This document shows positions 1 to 7,737 of a stretch of 46,128 nucleotides of DNA, piece by piece. Each line of letters starts with the position of its first letter. The stretch's first letter is position 1. A model generated the notes under the pieces. That model was not told the origin of the DNA and searched no databases. It worked only from the letters and a program-made list of their open reading frames with translations. The translations under genes and the position numbers were made by a program. Source of the stretch: Streptomyces cellulosae (GTDB taxonomy: Bacteria > Actinomycetota > Actinomycetes > Streptomycetales > Streptomycetaceae); assembly GCA_014655195.1 (NCBI GenBank), contig BNBH01000023.1, positions 1 through 46,128 on the forward strand, given 5' to 3'.

Positions 1-1
1 C

Positions 2-79
2 CGCCACCGCACCAGCGTCCTGTTCGCCATGCTCCGCGACGGAACCTTCTACGAACCGAGAAGCCCCCGACTCGCTTGA
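2..79 (+). pseudogene. 3' end of IS110-family transposase (partial at window edge)
   Basis: The window opens inside a reading frame whose last 25 codons end VLFAMLRDGTFYEPR-SPRLA and then TGA at 77-79. The pattern LFAMLRDGT.Y.P is typical of the C-terminus of IS110/IS116/IS902 (Transposase_20) enzymes. Only this tail is visible, so the element cannot be judged intact or broken. Adjacent decayed genes (methyltransferase, immunity-like gene) fit an insertion-sequence-rich accessory zone. The family call rests on recognition of a short tail. Confidence 0.6.
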
Positions 80-108
80 CGAAGGACATAGAGGCACCCC
101 CCCGCTGC

Positions 109-219
109 GGCACGCTCCACTTCGCGGCTGCCGACGCGACCGAAGCACGTGGGTTCGACATGCGTTTCGGCGCGTTGAACCCGGTGCGTGGTCATCCCGA
201 CATCACCAACCCCGCGTGA
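109..219 (+). pseudogene. possible 3' remnant of an unidentified gene behind the IS end
   Basis: Just downstream of the transposase stop, a frame reads GTLHFAAADATEARGFDMRF and continues to ALNPVRGHPDITNPA, ending at TGA 217-219, with coding-like composition and no credible start. It looks like the tail of a gene cut by the insertion sequence. The family is not recognised. It could also be chance coding in GC-rich DNA. Confidence 0.25.
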
Positions 220-258
220 ACCTTCTCCTGTTGGGGCGCTCTCGGGACAGGAGCAGCC

Positions 259-937
259 GTGTCGCACATCGAACAGCAGACGCGTTCCGCGTGGGACGCC
301 TACGGGCAGCACCACTTGAAGCGCGGTACGCCCTTGCCGGACGTGGACCGGATCACCTGGGGCCCCGGCCTGGACGGGCCGGGCGACGAGGTCCTCGGTG
401 ACCTGGAGGGTCTACGGGTCCTCGACCTGGGCTGCGGTACTGGGCCGCACGCCGCGCCTACGGCTCACGGGCCGACGGCGTCGACGCCTCTTCCAGCCAG
501 ATCGAACGGGCCCGCGCCCACCACCCCGACGTGCCGGGGCTGCGCCTGTTCCACGCGGACGCCGTCGATCACCTGCGCCAGGCGGAGCCCTACGACGTGA
601 TCTACTCCGTCAGCCCGGTCCACTTCTTCGACCCGCACCGCCTTTCCCGGCCCTGGCCGGCTCGTTGGCTCCCGGCGGCCGTCTGTCCTTCACGGTGCTG
701 CACACCAACTCCAACGGTCACGGCCCCAGTTCGACACCTACGCCATGCCCTGAGCTCCTGCACCCGGCGGGCGGCGGCACCCTCACGCTGCACATGTGGG
801 TCCTCACCCCGGACCTGTGGGAGTCCCTGCTCACCCGACACGGCCTGGAGGTGCGCGGGGTCATCGCCCTGGACGCACCGGAGGGGAGCAGCCGGGCGTC
901 GTACCGACTTTTCGAGGCCCGGCGGCCGGACAATTGA
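259..937 (+). pseudogene. class I SAM-dependent methyltransferase, broken by two frameshifts
   Basis: The gene starts at GTG 259 behind an AGGAG site. It begins MSHIEQQTRSAWDAYGQHH and reaches SAM-binding motif I, VLDLGCGTG (about residues 50-58). At about 453 the homologous reading moves to another frame (RAYGSRADGVDASSSQIERA, then LRLFHADAVDHL and EPYDVIYSVSPVHFFDP). At about 640 it moves again (ALAGSLAPGGRLSFTVLHTN through EARRPDN and TGA at 935-937). Read across the three frames it is a continuous, full-length methyltransferase of about 225 residues. Two indels therefore inactivate it, unless the sequence has errors. The substrate cannot be told. It lies next to an IS remnant. Confidence 0.75.
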
Positions 938-1164
938 GCGGCGCTGGTCCCCCGTGCTCAGCGGGCCGCCTGGGGTTCCGGGGCCTGCACCCGCGTCCAC
1001 CGGGCCGTAGAGGCGGGCCGTGCTCAGGACGGGGCAGTCCGACCAGCCGGGGTGCGGTGTGGGACCAGGAAGGAGACCCGCGGCGCGAACGGCGCCGGAA
1101 CCCGCTGGCGCCCGCAGACGAACCTCGGCGTCACGAGGAACCCCCGGACTTCATGTGACGCCCA

Positions 1165-1964
1165 TCAGCCCAACTCCGAGCCGTTGCCCTGTTTCTCCCT
1201 CCCAAGCGGCAGATCTCCGGTGTCCCCGTGCAACCCCGCCGACACGGCCGCGAGCCGCAGCGCCAGGTCGCCCTCGTCACGGTCGAACTGCCCGGCCCGC
1301 AAGGTGAGCCGGCGCCGGACGGGGTCCTCGGCGGCTTCACACCATGCCGTGCGGTCGCCCTCCCGCAGGCGGGCGAGATCGGCGCGGCCCGCCGCGAGCA
1401 CCGCTCCCACAGCGGGGGACCGTCCAGGCCCAGCCTGTCGTACGCGCACCCCTCCTCTGCGTGGAGCAGATCGAAGTCCGGCTCAGTGCGCAGCAGCGCG
1501 GCACGCAGGCTGACCACCAGCTCGAGCGGGGCGCTTTCCGGGAAGCCCAGCGCCGCACGGAGCTCGGCATGCTCCTCGTCGATTCCGTGGTGCTCACGGA
1601 TCTCGTCCTCGGTCTCCGTGACGCGCGCCAGGATCTTCTCCATGCCGTCGTCCGGCGACAAGTGGGTGTAGCCGCGCCAGCCGGGCAGCCGATCACCAAT
1701 TCCAGGGCCTCGTCGACACTGGAGCCGATGATCCCAGCCGTGCCCTCCGAGTCGGCGTAGAGCACAGCACCGAGCCGTCCGCGCACACGAAGTACGTGCC
1801 GCCGGTATCGTCCCCGGCCATCACCTCCAGGGGTCGCCCGAGGTGAGGCGCACCTCCTCAACATGGCCGTGGACGGCCCGGTCGAGGTCGAAGTCGCAGG
1901 GTCAGGCGGCCAGTTCGGCCAGGCGGCCGTCCTGCCGCAGCCGCCGTAGCGCGTGGTCATTCAT
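1165..1964 (-). pseudogene. SUKH/SMI1-like immunity-type gene, multiply frameshifted
   Basis: Read from ATG 1964 (MNDHALRRLRQDGRLAELAA) the gene meets an in-frame TGA, then continues across frames: PCDFDLDRAVHGHVEEVRLT, GDDTGGTYFVCADGSV, YADSEGTAGIIGSSVDEALE, YTHLSPDDGMEKILARVTET, and LAAGRADLARLREGDRTAW through GREKQGNGSELG with a stop at 1165. At least three or four frame changes are needed to restore one protein of about 265 residues. The DDTGGTYFVC.DGSVLY core resembles proteins I associate with SMI1/KNR4 (SUKH-type) immunity families; that assignment is from memory. It is non-functional as it stands. Confidence 0.5.
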
Positions 1965-2104
1965 GTCACGGGAAGTAACACCGTCCACCGACTATGGACT
2001 CGCGGCCCCTCCTGCCGAGCGGTGCCTTCCCCTTCCCCTTCCACGCACGACCGGCGCACCCTCCCCTGTACAGGCCCCGCCCGTGCACCCGCCCCCGCCC
2101 TCTC

Positions 2105-3325
2105 TCAACGCCATTCCAAGAACACCGTGCCGTCGGTCAAGAGGTCCGCAGAGATGGGAACCGCCACGCCCTCCCCCGATGTCGACACCACCCGGAAGTC
2201 ATCCAGTCCCAGCGGGCCCCCCGAACGGTCGTTGGGCAGGTGAACGGACACGATGAACCTCTCACCGTCCGCCGAGACCACCATCCCCTCGGCGACCCTG
2301 CCGTCGTCCTCACGTATCACGGCGACGGCGTTCCCCTCGGCACGACCGCTCCGAGTGTTCACCGTCCGGAACGAACCGGACTGAGTGCGGCACAGCACTC
2401 GTTCACCGTCGACCCAGCCGACGACGCCGAGACACCCGTTGAGCAGGGTGGCGGTGCGACCCGACGCCGCGTTGAGCGGTCCCGAGGAGGCCCGGGTACG
2501 GAAGACATGCCCGTAGATCTTGGGTGCGGTCGCCGTGAAACGACGACCGTCGGGCGCGAGACGGACCATGTCGGCCTGGACCGCGTGCGGCGGCTTCCCC
2601 GAGACTGTCAAAGGAAGGTCGTGCCCCGTCGCCGGGCCCTGGTCGGACAGGCGATGATCCCCCTCCGTGGACCGCGAGCCGATCCTGCGCTCGCCGTCAG
2701 CGGTGAAGTAGGTGAACCACACGCTCCGCCCGTCCGGGGCCATCACGGCGTTCTGCTCGACATCGCTCTCCGCGTCGCTGAGGCGCACGAAGTCGTCGGC
2801 GTTGCCACCGCTTTCCACATAGCCGGCGTGTGTCGTCCTGCCGTCCGCGTCCCGGAGCACCACCGCCATGCGGGTGTACGCGAGGTCGAAGAGTGCACGG
2901 ACCCGGGGAGTGACGTACTCCAAGTCGTCCACGGCGTAGGGAGACGGGCTGTCCGGAGTGACTCCGCAGAGCTCCACGAGAGGGCTGTGGACAGCCTGCA
3001 CGCCCGGATAGTTGGTGAACGCGGCGTCCACCGGGATGAAGAAGTTCCGTGTGTCGAGCAGTTCCCACCGCTCGGGGTCCCAGGCCTGGACATCCACCCC
3101 GGCGTACCGCGCGCCCATGTTGCATGTGGCGGTGACGACCGTGTCCTCACGGGTGAACGGGCCGTCCGGAAGGGCATATCCCCGGTTGCCCCAGTAGGGC
3201 GCCGAGGGAACCGGCTCCGGCCTCTTCTCATCGTCGGACGCCGAAGAGCCGCAGCCTTGGACACACAGGACGGTCAGCACGGCAGCCAGCACCGCGACCC
3301 GGCCCGTCAGCGCAGACCGTAACAA
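2105..3325 (-). CDS. lipoprotein of unknown function, with a TTA codon at codon 2
   Basis: About 406 residues. The best start is TTG 3325, five to six bases behind GAGGGGG; an upstream ATG at 3352 would overlap the previous gene by 46 bases. The N-terminus is a hydrophobic signal (VAVLAAVLTVLCVQGC) with a plausible lipobox cysteine followed by a Ser/Asp/Glu-rich linker, so the protein is probably lipid-anchored outside the membrane. The body has beta-rich segments such as VMAPDGRSVWFTYFTADGER and MVRLAPDGRRFTATA that look like WD40/propeller-type repeats. No enzyme motif was recognised. Codon 2 (3320-3322) is TTA, a rare leucine codon read in Streptomyces by the developmentally regulated bldA tRNA. 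Translation may therefore be bldA-dependent, unless initiation is at the later GTG. It is coupled to the upstream membrane-protein gene. Confidence 0.7.
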   Translation of the reverse strand: MLRSALTGRVAVLAAVLTVLCVQGCGSSASDDEKRPEPVPSAPYWGNRGYALPDGPFTREDTVVTATCNMGARYAGVDVQAWDPERWELLDTRNFFIPVDAAFTNYPGVQAVHSPLVELCGVTPDSPSPYAVDDLEYVTPRVRALFDLAYTRMAVVLRDADGRTTHAGYVESGGNADDFVRLSDAESDVEQNAVMAPDGRSVWFTYFTADGERRIGSRSTEGDHRLSDQGPATGHDLPLTVSGKPPHAVQADMVRLAPDGRRFTATAPKIYGHVFRTRASSGPLNAASGRTATLLNGCLGVVGWVDGERVLCRTQSGSFRTVNTRSGRAEGNAVAVIREDDGRVAEGMVVSADGERFIVSVHLPNDRSGGPLGLDDFRVVSTSGEGVAVPISADLLTDGTVFLEWR

Positions 3326-4452
3326 TCGTCCCCCTCGGGCATCTCGTCGCACGACGTCCAGGGCATCGCCCCGAAGACCCAGCTATGCCGGGGGTTCTCC
3401 GGGACGGACTCCGTGCGGATGCGCAGCGGCTCGCCCTTGTCGTCCTGCAGTTGGACCCAACGCCCTTCCGGCCGGTAGGTGTCGTTGTAGTGGACCCGGA
3501 TGCCCCACTCGCACACCTGCCCTCGCGGCGCGATGCCTTCCACCCGGAGTCCGCCCGAGGACTGGCCGTTGCCCACCTCGATGAAACGACTGCCGAAATA
3601 GGGCTCGCCCTGTCCCTGGGTATCGTCGGTCAGCACCGGTTCGTCGGCGCGGGACGGAAGATGGAGGCGGATGCCTTCATAGGCGGCCCCGCCCTGAGGC
3701 GGTTGGCCGACGACGGCCTGCGCGGTGCTCTTCCTGCACGTGAGGTCCGTGACCTCCCAGTCGTTGATGGCCACCGCGTACTGGCGCGTGCTCATCACAG
3801 TCATCTTGAAGGTGTCCGAAACCTCCATGGACCCATGGGCGGTTTGCTCCAGGTACCGCTGCGGAGCGTGCTCCAGGTACGGCGCGTAGGCGAGCGGACG
3901 GCCGCCCAGTGACTTGAGGTACGAGAAGACGTCCGAACTGGCTTTCATCTTGCGGACCTCTTCGTCGGTCAACGTCCGGTCGAGCACCATGACCCATTCG
4001 GAAGGCGCGCTCTGCTCGGGCTGCACGGACACCGTGAACGGCGGCTGGCCGGCGTCGTACGCCTTGTTGGAGTCGTTCTCCTTGCTGACGCTCGGCTCGA
4101 TCATGAGGTACGCCAGCAGCGCCCCGCCCAGCATGCCCAGCACTGTGCTCACCGCCGCCACGGCCAACCACAGCCTCCGTTTGCGCCGGGAGGCTCCGGC
4201 AGGCACGCCGAGGGCTTCGGGGAGGACCGCCCGCAGACCGTCGTCAGCCACGGTGCCCGGTCCTGGTGACGCCGGGGGCGGAGGCGGCACATCCGGCGGT
4301 CGCGTCGGCGGGGGCGGTACGTGGGCGGGCGGTGAAGCCCCGTTCGAGGCTCCGCCCTGTCCCGCCGGCCCCGAGGTGGTGCCTCCGTCGCCGTCCCCGG
4401 CAGTGTTCGGCCCGGGTTCCGGTGTCCCGCCCGATGGCGCGGTCGCCGTCAT
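3307..4452 (-). CDS. single-pass membrane protein with Pro-rich cytoplasmic tail, unknown function
   Basis: 381 residues from ATG 4452. Residues 1-70 are Gly/Pro-rich (AHVPPPPTRPPDVPPPPPAS), followed by a basic stretch (RRKRRLW) and one membrane helix (LAVAAVSTVLGMLGGALLAYLM, about 95-116). The remaining 260 or so residues should be extracytoplasmic and include four cysteines that could form disulfides (DLTCRKS, GQVCEWG, WTSCDE, DDCYG). The architecture, a Pro-rich N-tail then one helix then an outer domain, is common in uncharacterised Streptomyces envelope proteins. Its last codons overlap the ribosome site and start of the lipoprotein gene, so the two probably form an operon and act together at the surface. 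The family is not recognised. Confidence 0.75.
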   Translation of the reverse strand: MTATAPSGGTPEPGPNTAGDGDGGTTSGPAGQGGASNGASPPAHVPPPPTRPPDVPPPPPASPGPGTVADDGLRAVLPEALGVPAGASRRKRRLWLAVAAVSTVLGMLGGALLAYLMIEPSVSKENDSNKAYDAGQPPFTVSVQPEQSAPSEWVMVLDRTLTDEEVRKMKASSDVFSYLKSLGGRPLAYAPYLEHAPQRYLEQTAHGSMEVSDTFKMTVMSTRQYAVAINDWEVTDLTCRKSTAQAVVGQPPQGGAAYEGIRLHLPSRADEPVLTDDTQGQGEPYFGSRFIEVGNGQSSGGLRVEGIAPRGQVCEWGIRVHYNDTYRPEGRWVQLQDDKGEPLRIRTESVPENPRHSWVFGAMPWTSCDEMPEGDDCYGLR

Positions 4453-4756
4453 GTCGTCCCCTCACGACGTGATGGATGATGTTCGCGCTCGGCGCCCGAC
4501 GCCGAGCCGCAACCGCAACCGCTGGCCCCGCTGTCGCGCACCGTCCGTCCCTCACGACCCACCATAGGGTCAACACCTGTACCTGTCCGCAGAGTTGACA
4601 GCCCGCTTGCCCACTACACGTCGGCGCCGCCCGCCATGTACAGCCCCCTGCCGTACAGGCGTACCTGCTGGTCACACGCCGATCGTCGCGGAGACGGCAG
4701 CCGGGGCACGCACCCCGCGGCCCGTCCGGCCGCGGGAAGGTCTGGGGGAACGCGCC
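4453..4756. other. divergent intergenic region
   Basis: This 304-base gap separates the minus-strand membrane-protein gene from the plus-strand EcsC-like gene and should carry both promoters. A consensus -35 hexamer TTGACA is visible at 4595-4600 on the plus strand, but no convincing -10 sits at 17-18 bases. A GGGGGAA ribosome site precedes the ATG at 4757. No repeat, RNA or further ORF is supported. Confidence 0.35.
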
Positions 4757-5338
4757 ATGAAAGACGCGCCGACGCACGCTGCCGGCATCGACGCCGACAT
4801 CGACGTGGACGAGGCCGACGAGACCGCCGACCGCAAGGTCGTCGAAGAGGAACAGGCTCAGATCAAGGACTTCGTCAAAGGCCTGAGCGCGGACGACATC
4901 AAGTCGGGCAACTGGTTCACCAAGCTCGCCGCCCACGCGATGAACGCGTACACCGAGAAGGTCGACTGGCAGTACTTCCAGGACCGGTACGCGGGTGTGC
5001 CCGCGGACGTCATCGTGGACCAGCGGATCAAAATGGCGGCCCTCTACGCCGCGCTCGAAGGCGGGCTCTCCGCCGGCGCGTACACGGCGACTGTCGCCGC
5101 CACCATCGGCAGCCTCGGAGGCGCCTCGCCGGCAACCGTGCCGGCGGCCGTGGCGACCATAATGGCTGGTGGGTCACAGATGGATGGGGAACGTGGAGTG
5201 CACCACGAATCCATGCGGGCGGGACGCGTCGCGTTTCAGGACGACTCGCGCCGCGCGCACGTCGACGGGCTCCCGGCCCGCCAGCATCATCGCGTGAAGG
5301 AGTACCTGCCCCACGGGATCGGGCCGGGAAGGCCATGA
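4757..5338 (+). pseudogene. truncated EcsC-like protein, 3' half replaced by foreign antisense DNA
   Basis: The start is ATG 4757 behind GGGGGAA. Residues 1 to about 136 read like a normal cytoplasmic/membrane-associated protein: an acidic N-terminus, DFVKGLSADDIKSGNWFTKL, EKVDWQYFQDRYAGVPADVI, and a small-residue hydrophobic stretch SAGAYTATVAATIGSLGGAS. I associate this with EcsC-like Streptomyces proteins (moderate confidence). Homology-like sequence stops at ...AAVATIM near 5163. From there to the stop at 5338 the frame only runs antisense through a toxin-module fragment (5174-5473), giving a low-complexity Arg/His-rich tail. The gene is therefore a recombination-generated truncation, probably without its original function. 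Confidence 0.55.
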
Positions 5339-5473
5339 GGCCTCGATGGTCAGCCGTGCCCTTGTGGACTGGGCCAGCCAACGGTGGATGGCTTGTTCAT
5401 TCGCGGTCACCACCCGCTGCGTGGCCCACTGAGCCGTTTCGCGGTCGGGGTAGCTCGCGCTTCGGGTACGCAT
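5174..5473 (-). CDS. orphan bacterial RNase A-like toxin module (CdiA-CT type), N-terminally truncated
   Basis: 99 residues from ATG 5473, with GAGGGGA about eight bases upstream. The sequence has the hallmarks of the bacterial RNase A-like domain of polymorphic toxins: ASYPDRETAQWATQRVV, ANEQAIHRWLA and the closing strands VRAARVVLKRDASRPHGFVV and HSTFP. The usual N-terminal section with the first catalytic histidine (HVG motif) is absent, so nuclease activity is doubtful. It follows the immunity gene at 5487-6032 by 13 bases, where silent or displaced toxin cassettes typically sit. Its 3' end abuts the truncated EcsC-like gene. It is probably a displaced toxin tip that could act only by recombination into a full-length toxin (inference). 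Confidence 0.6.
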   Translation of the reverse strand: MRTRSASYPDRETAQWATQRVVTANEQAIHRWLAQSTRARLTIEASWPSRPDPVGQVLLHAMMLAGREPVDVRAARVVLKRDASRPHGFVVHSTFPIHL

Positions 5474-5486
5474 TACGGTGTTCCCC

Positions 5487-6032
5487 TCACCTGGCGTCGA
5501 ACGACCAGAAGAAACCGACCTCTTCCGGTGATACGACGACGAATCCGAAATCGCCGATGAAATCGGTCAGAGGATTCCAGCCGGTGATTCCCTCGGTGAG
5601 ATCCGGCGACGGATTGTCACGCGCCTCGGAGACATTGCAGTAATAGGAGCTTTCATTCCCGTACCGGTCCAGCACGGTTCCGGCGTCGGCGACTGCCGCC
5701 CTGGTCTGTTCCTCCGTTCCGGCCGGCCCCCATTCATGTGTCATGTCCACGAGGAGACGAGTAGCCGTCCCAGCCGTCACCGGGTACAGCCGACTCATCA
5801 ACTCCTCCTGCGACAGACGGACGAAGGGGTAACAGGGGCAGCCTGCGCTCCGTTCCTCCTTCTCCTTGTCCCAGTCCAGGGTGACCCATCCGCGGGGGTC
5901 GTCGGGCTCCCTGTTCATCACGGCCAGAGCGTCGCTCTGCCATCCCGCAGAAGTCCGGGGGCCAGTTGAGGCGAAGGCGTACACGTCATCCAGCAGACGC
6001 ACGACAGCGTCCTCCCATGCGTCCCGGGTCAT
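5487..6032 (-). CDS. probable immunity protein of the RNase A-like toxin locus
   Basis: 181 residues. ATG 6032 is chosen because AAAGGAG lies eight bases upstream; the GTG at 6041 overlaps that site. No signal peptide or membrane segment is seen. The protein is acidic and tryptophan-rich (WVTLDWDKEKEE, WNPLTDFIGDFGFVVVSPEE, FFWSFDAR), as many cognate immunity proteins are, and a cytosolic location is expected. The family is not recognised by motif. The role is inferred from position: it starts 28 bases after the toxin stop, on the same strand, and is followed by an orphan toxin module. Confidence 0.5.
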   Translation of the reverse strand: MTRDAWEDAVVRLLDDVYAFASTGPRTSAGWQSDALAVMNREPDDPRGWVTLDWDKEKEERSAGCPCYPFVRLSQEELMSRLYPVTAGTATRLLVDMTHEWGPAGTEEQTRAAVADAGTVLDRYGNESSYYCNVSEARDNPSPDLTEGITGWNPLTDFIGDFGFVVVSPEEVGFFWSFDAR

Positions 6033-6059
6033 GGATGACACTCCTTTCCAGTGGATCGG

Positions 6060-7145
6060 TCACAGCGCCGGCATGGACGTGACGACGACGAACGGCGGAT
6101 CAAGGTTGGGATCGTACTTCAGGCGTGTGTCGATCTTTTGCATCTCCAGTGATTTGACGTTCATTCCCCCTTCTTTGAAACCCGTCATGGGATCGGACGG
6201 GTCGTACGGCTGCTTCCTCACGCCGATACCCGTGACTTCTCCGTTGGGTCCCGGGCCGACGAGTTTCTTGTACATGTTGGCAGCGTCGGGTGGGCCGTCG
6301 AGCCATGCCTTGATTTCGGCGGCATGAGCGTCGATGTTGTATTGCGTGTACCGTTGCGCGCTTTTCAGATCGGTGAAGGTCGAAGCGCCGCCGATGCTCG
6401 GTCGTCCGTGCACCCAGCTTCCGGTGGGAGGGTCTCCTTGGTCGCGGAGGCGCTGGGCGAGTTGTTCCGGGGTCTTCCCCACGTGCTTGTCCAGGGTGTG
6501 CCCGTTCTCCAGCCATTCGCTGCTCGCCAGGTCGACGCGGTAGACGCCCTTCTTGGTGTCCTCCGGATCGGTCCAGGGGTGCCCGTCCTTGAAATCGTTG
6601 AGGGCTCTCGCGCCGAAGGCCTCCGCACGCGCCTCCTGGGCCTCGAATTTCGGGGCGCTCCGGTGTGCCTCGTCCAGGGGACCCAGAGTGCGTCGAGTTT
6701 CGGGACCAGCGCGTCGACGCGACGGTTGTACTCGGTGACAATCGCGTTCAGCTTGGCGGTGTCCATGTTCAGGACGATGCCTTGCCCCAGTTGGGACGCT
6801 CCCTTGGCAATGCTCTTACCCAGGCCCTTGACCAGCCCCTTGACGTCATCCATGCCGACGCCGTCCTTGAGGTTCACCTCGATCTTCGGGATCGCCTCGC
6901 GCACGGCTTCGAGGTAGAGGTCCCACACTTCGCCGTTGAGGTAGACGGCCGCCTCGGCGAACTCGTAGAGGAGGTCGCCGACTTTCCGAGCCATGTCGAA
7001 CAGAACGGTCATCACGGGGTGGGTAGCGGTCTGCGAGGAGGAACTGTCGTGTTTCCACTCGTAGCTTTCGCGGTTCTTGCCCCACGCCGTCGTGCCCCAC
7101 AGCGAACTGTCCGAGGTGGGCGGTATTTTTGACGCTGATCGTCAC
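6060..7145 (-). pseudogene. polymorphic toxin with C-terminal RNase A-like domain, frameshifted
   Basis: A plausible start is GTG 7145 (TISVKNTAHLGQF). The reading then changes frame near 7110 with apparent loss of about 20 codons. It continues SDSSLWGTTAWGKNRESYEW, TATHPVMTVLFDMARKVGDL and LYEFAEAAVYLNGEVWDLYL, an alpha-helical WXG/ESX-like module. Near 6680 a one-base change moves the frame to GPLDEAHRSAPKFEAQEARA, then VDLASSEWLENGHTLDKHVG. The RNase A-like tip follows: HVGKTPEQLAQRLRDQ (first catalytic His region), STFTDLKSAQRYTQYNIDAH and RLKYDPNLDPPFVVVTSMP, stop at 6060. This matches CdiA-type RNase A toxins. The N-terminus suggests secretion through an ESX-like route (inference). The toxin domain could still be made from ATG 6482 if translated internally. 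Confidence 0.6.
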
Positions 7146-7198
7146 GGCGCCTTCGCCGGCTGTCACGGTGTCGTGCCCCCGGCGGTCGTGGTGACCGT

Positions 7199-7385
7199 CC
7201 CTGCACGACGTACGCGCTGGCCTACGACGACACACGGCTCGCGCTGGAGCGGTTCCTCGCGGATCCGGAGACGGGCATCTTCCCAGGGGGCCGTACCTCC
7301 GGATCAGGACGCCGTTCCATCCGGCCGAGGACGGGTGGCAGTCGGCGCTGGAGTGGCAGCCGTCGTTCACGCCGTGGCGGTCTCA
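7199..7385 (+). pseudogene. fragment of a large DEAD/DEAH-box helicase N-terminus
   Basis: Plus-strand reading TTYALAYDDTRLALERFLAD, PETGIFPG, then after a one-base shift PYLRIRTPFHPAEDGW and SALEWQPSFTPW. This resembles the segment just ahead of the Walker A region (FTPYRHQ...TGTGSGKTE) of large Streptomyces helicases. It ends abruptly near 7385 against a kinase fragment on the other strand, with neither start nor motor motifs. It is a short recombination remnant identified by recognition only. Confidence 0.45.
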
Positions 7386-7468
7386 GGCTTCCCCATCGCG
7401 CCCCGGCCGAGCACCCGGTCCAGCCGGTACCTGCCGCGCAGGACCTTGCCCGCGGCGAACTGCTCCAC
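7367..7468 (-). pseudogene. N-terminal fragment of a Ser/Thr protein kinase
   Basis: GTG 7468 follows a GAGGGA site and encodes VEQFAAGKVLRGRYRLDRVL followed by GRGAMG. This is the canonical start of a Streptomyces eukaryotic-type kinase up to the glycine-rich ATP loop. After GAMG the expected GEVW..A.D continuation is replaced by KPETATA and a stop at 7367. Only 33 codons remain, so there is no kinase activity. The break coincides with the end of the helicase fragment, marking one rearrangement junction near 7385-7391. Confidence 0.55.
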
Positions 7469-7712
7469 TGTTCACTTCCCTCGATACTCCCCGTGGCAGT
7501 GCGGGGGAGCATCAGCCGCGGGACCTGCGGTACGCCGCAGACTACCGAACGGGCCGTCGCCGCTCCTCGGCGGTGGCGACCGTCCGGAACAACCGAACTC
7601 CGGTACACACAAGCGTGTTGAGCCACCGCCCCGCGTCCGCAGGAAATCCCCCTTTCTGCACCACCCGTTGTCACAGGCAAGCGTTATTCTCGCTGAGCGC
7701 TTGTGACACGTG

Positions 7713-7724
7713 TGTCGTACGACA
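7713..7724. promoter_or_regulatory. 12-bp perfect palindrome ahead of 7738 gene
   Basis: TGTCGTACGACA is a perfect 12-base palindrome, placed three bases before the GGGGGG(T) ribosome site of the gene starting at 7738. The position suits an operator in the untranslated leader. The cognate regulator is unknown. Confidence 0.35.
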
Positions 7725-7737
7725 ACGGGGGGTGTCC

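Noticed and set aside
7573..7737. Upstream extension of the receptor-like gene to an ATG/GTG near 7573
   Set aside because: No ribosome site, residues with Cys/His-rich non-family composition, and a strong ribosome site exists before ATG 7738.
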